From Aquifex sp. (lineage in GTDB: Bacteria > Aquificota > Aquificia > Aquificales > Aquificaceae), in assembly GCA_015487405.1 (NCBI GenBank), contig WFPV01000141.1, positions 1 through 5,208 on the forward strand: a stretch of 5,208 nt of DNA. The letters are read 5' to 3'. Shown piece after piece: positions 4,863 to 5,208 of this stretch. Below the pieces are notes generated by a model. That model worked only from the letters and a program-made list of their open reading frames with translations. It did not search any database and was not told the origin of the DNA. Position numbers and translations under genes: made by a program. Each line of letters opens with the position of its first letter. The stretch's first letter is position 1.

Positions 4863-5208
4863 AGGAGCTCCTTTGTTTTCTGCAGAAGTGTTTTGTCTAT
4901 AAGGCAGTATCTCTCAGGACAGGTGTTCGGAAAGCAGGGAGAGCATTCAAGGTTTAAGCTTACCTGAAAGACCTTTCTTCCTATAGGTTTCCAAACTATA
5001 GGGTCCGTGGGTCCGTAGATGACTACGGAGGGAACTCCTACGTAAGAGGCAAGGTGCGATATCCCGCTGTCCAGTCCTATATAGAGTTTTGCAGTTTTTA
5101 GGGCTTTTGCTATCCAAATAGGGGAGAGGGAAAATACAGAGGGCTTTAGTGTCTCCTTCAGGTGCTCCTCCGCCTCTCCCAGTAAAAAAATACTCTCCAC
5201 GCCGAAGG
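4841..5208 (-). CDS. Glycosyltransferase family 9 (LPS heptosyltransferase-like), C-terminal part; 5' end outside the window
   Basis: This is the C-terminal nucleotide-sugar-binding half of a GT-B enzyme of the ADP-heptose:LPS heptosyltransferase family, which adds sugars to the LPS core on the cytoplasmic face of the inner membrane. The frame is open to the right edge, and the first visible residues (FGVESIFLLGEAEEHL) fit the strand and loop that begin the second domain. The GTG at 5200 is therefore internal and not the true start. The donor-site hallmark follows: YIGLDSGISHLASYVGVPS and then IYGPTDPIVWKPIG, with the conserved DSG, H and GPTDP. A cysteine group CSPC-x4-C-x4-C near the C-terminus is common in this family. 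About 122 residues are visible out of an expected 330-350. The acceptor cannot be named from this part. The stop (TAG at 4843-4841) lies inside the end of thiD. Confidence 0.88.
   Translation of the reverse strand, partial: FGVESIFLLGEAEEHLKETLKPSVFSLSPIWIAKALKTAKLYIGLDSGISHLASYVGVPSVVIYGPTDPIVWKPIGRKVFQVSLNLECSPCFPNTCPERYCLIDKTLLQKTKELLQKIMSG

Noticed and set aside
5198..5200. GTG as start codon of the glycosyltransferase
   Set aside because: The frame stays open to the window edge and the residues just upstream fit the family; the N-terminal domain must lie outside the window.
1..5208. Mobile element, CRISPR array, toxin-antitoxin or defence system
   Set aside because: No transposase or integrase, no spaced direct repeats, and no such protein family; every sizeable gene except the left-edge fragment is assigned to a housekeeping family.

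Overview
The window looks like chromosomal core DNA from a thermophilic member of the Aquificales, most likely Aquifex aeolicus or a close relative. This is recognition from memory, not a database result. The grounds are the compact layout, the Lys/Glu/Ile-rich proteins, a futalosine-type menaquinone enzyme, a periplasmic alpha-carbonic anhydrase like those of Sulfurihydrogenibium, and a 248-residue TrmI that resembles the Aquifex enzyme.

Left part (1-3024), all on the minus strand. Reading in the direction of transcription, the order is pgpA (phosphatidylglycerophosphatase A), mqnD (late futalosine-pathway menaquinone synthesis), trmI (tRNA m1A58 methyltransferase) and an exported alpha-carbonic anhydrase. 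The joints are a 10-nt gap, a 14-nt overlap and a 47-nt gap, so this is probably one operon. It ends at a near-perfect intrinsic terminator (194-217) whose stem contains the carbonic anhydrase stop codon. Just beyond the terminator is a consensus sigma70-type promoter and the first 53 codons of a small, unidentified protein with a CxxC motif, which runs off the left edge.

Middle (3025-4100). Only 22 bp separate pgpA from a divergent plus-strand gene for a short LptF/LptG-family (YjgP/YjgQ) membrane protein. The protein appears to lack its last transmembrane helix. The DNA after its stop codon can be read, with two compensating frame changes, as the missing C-terminus, which includes a 15-bp tandem duplication. 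Two tandem hairpins follow, in front of thiD.

Right part (4101-5208). thiD (HMP/HMP-P kinase, thiamine synthesis) is on the plus strand. It converges on, and overlaps by 22 bp, the 3' end of a minus-strand GT9-family (LPS heptosyltransferase-like) glycosyltransferase whose 5' part lies outside the window.

Most genes are housekeeping: phospholipid, quinone, tRNA modification, CO2/bicarbonate handling, thiamine and LPS. I found no defence system, mobile element, CRISPR array or RNA gene. The points worth a second look are the broken-looking C-terminus of the LptF-like gene, the hairpin pair before thiD, the promoter that abuts a start codon, and the missing proton-shuttle histidine in the carbonic anhydrase.
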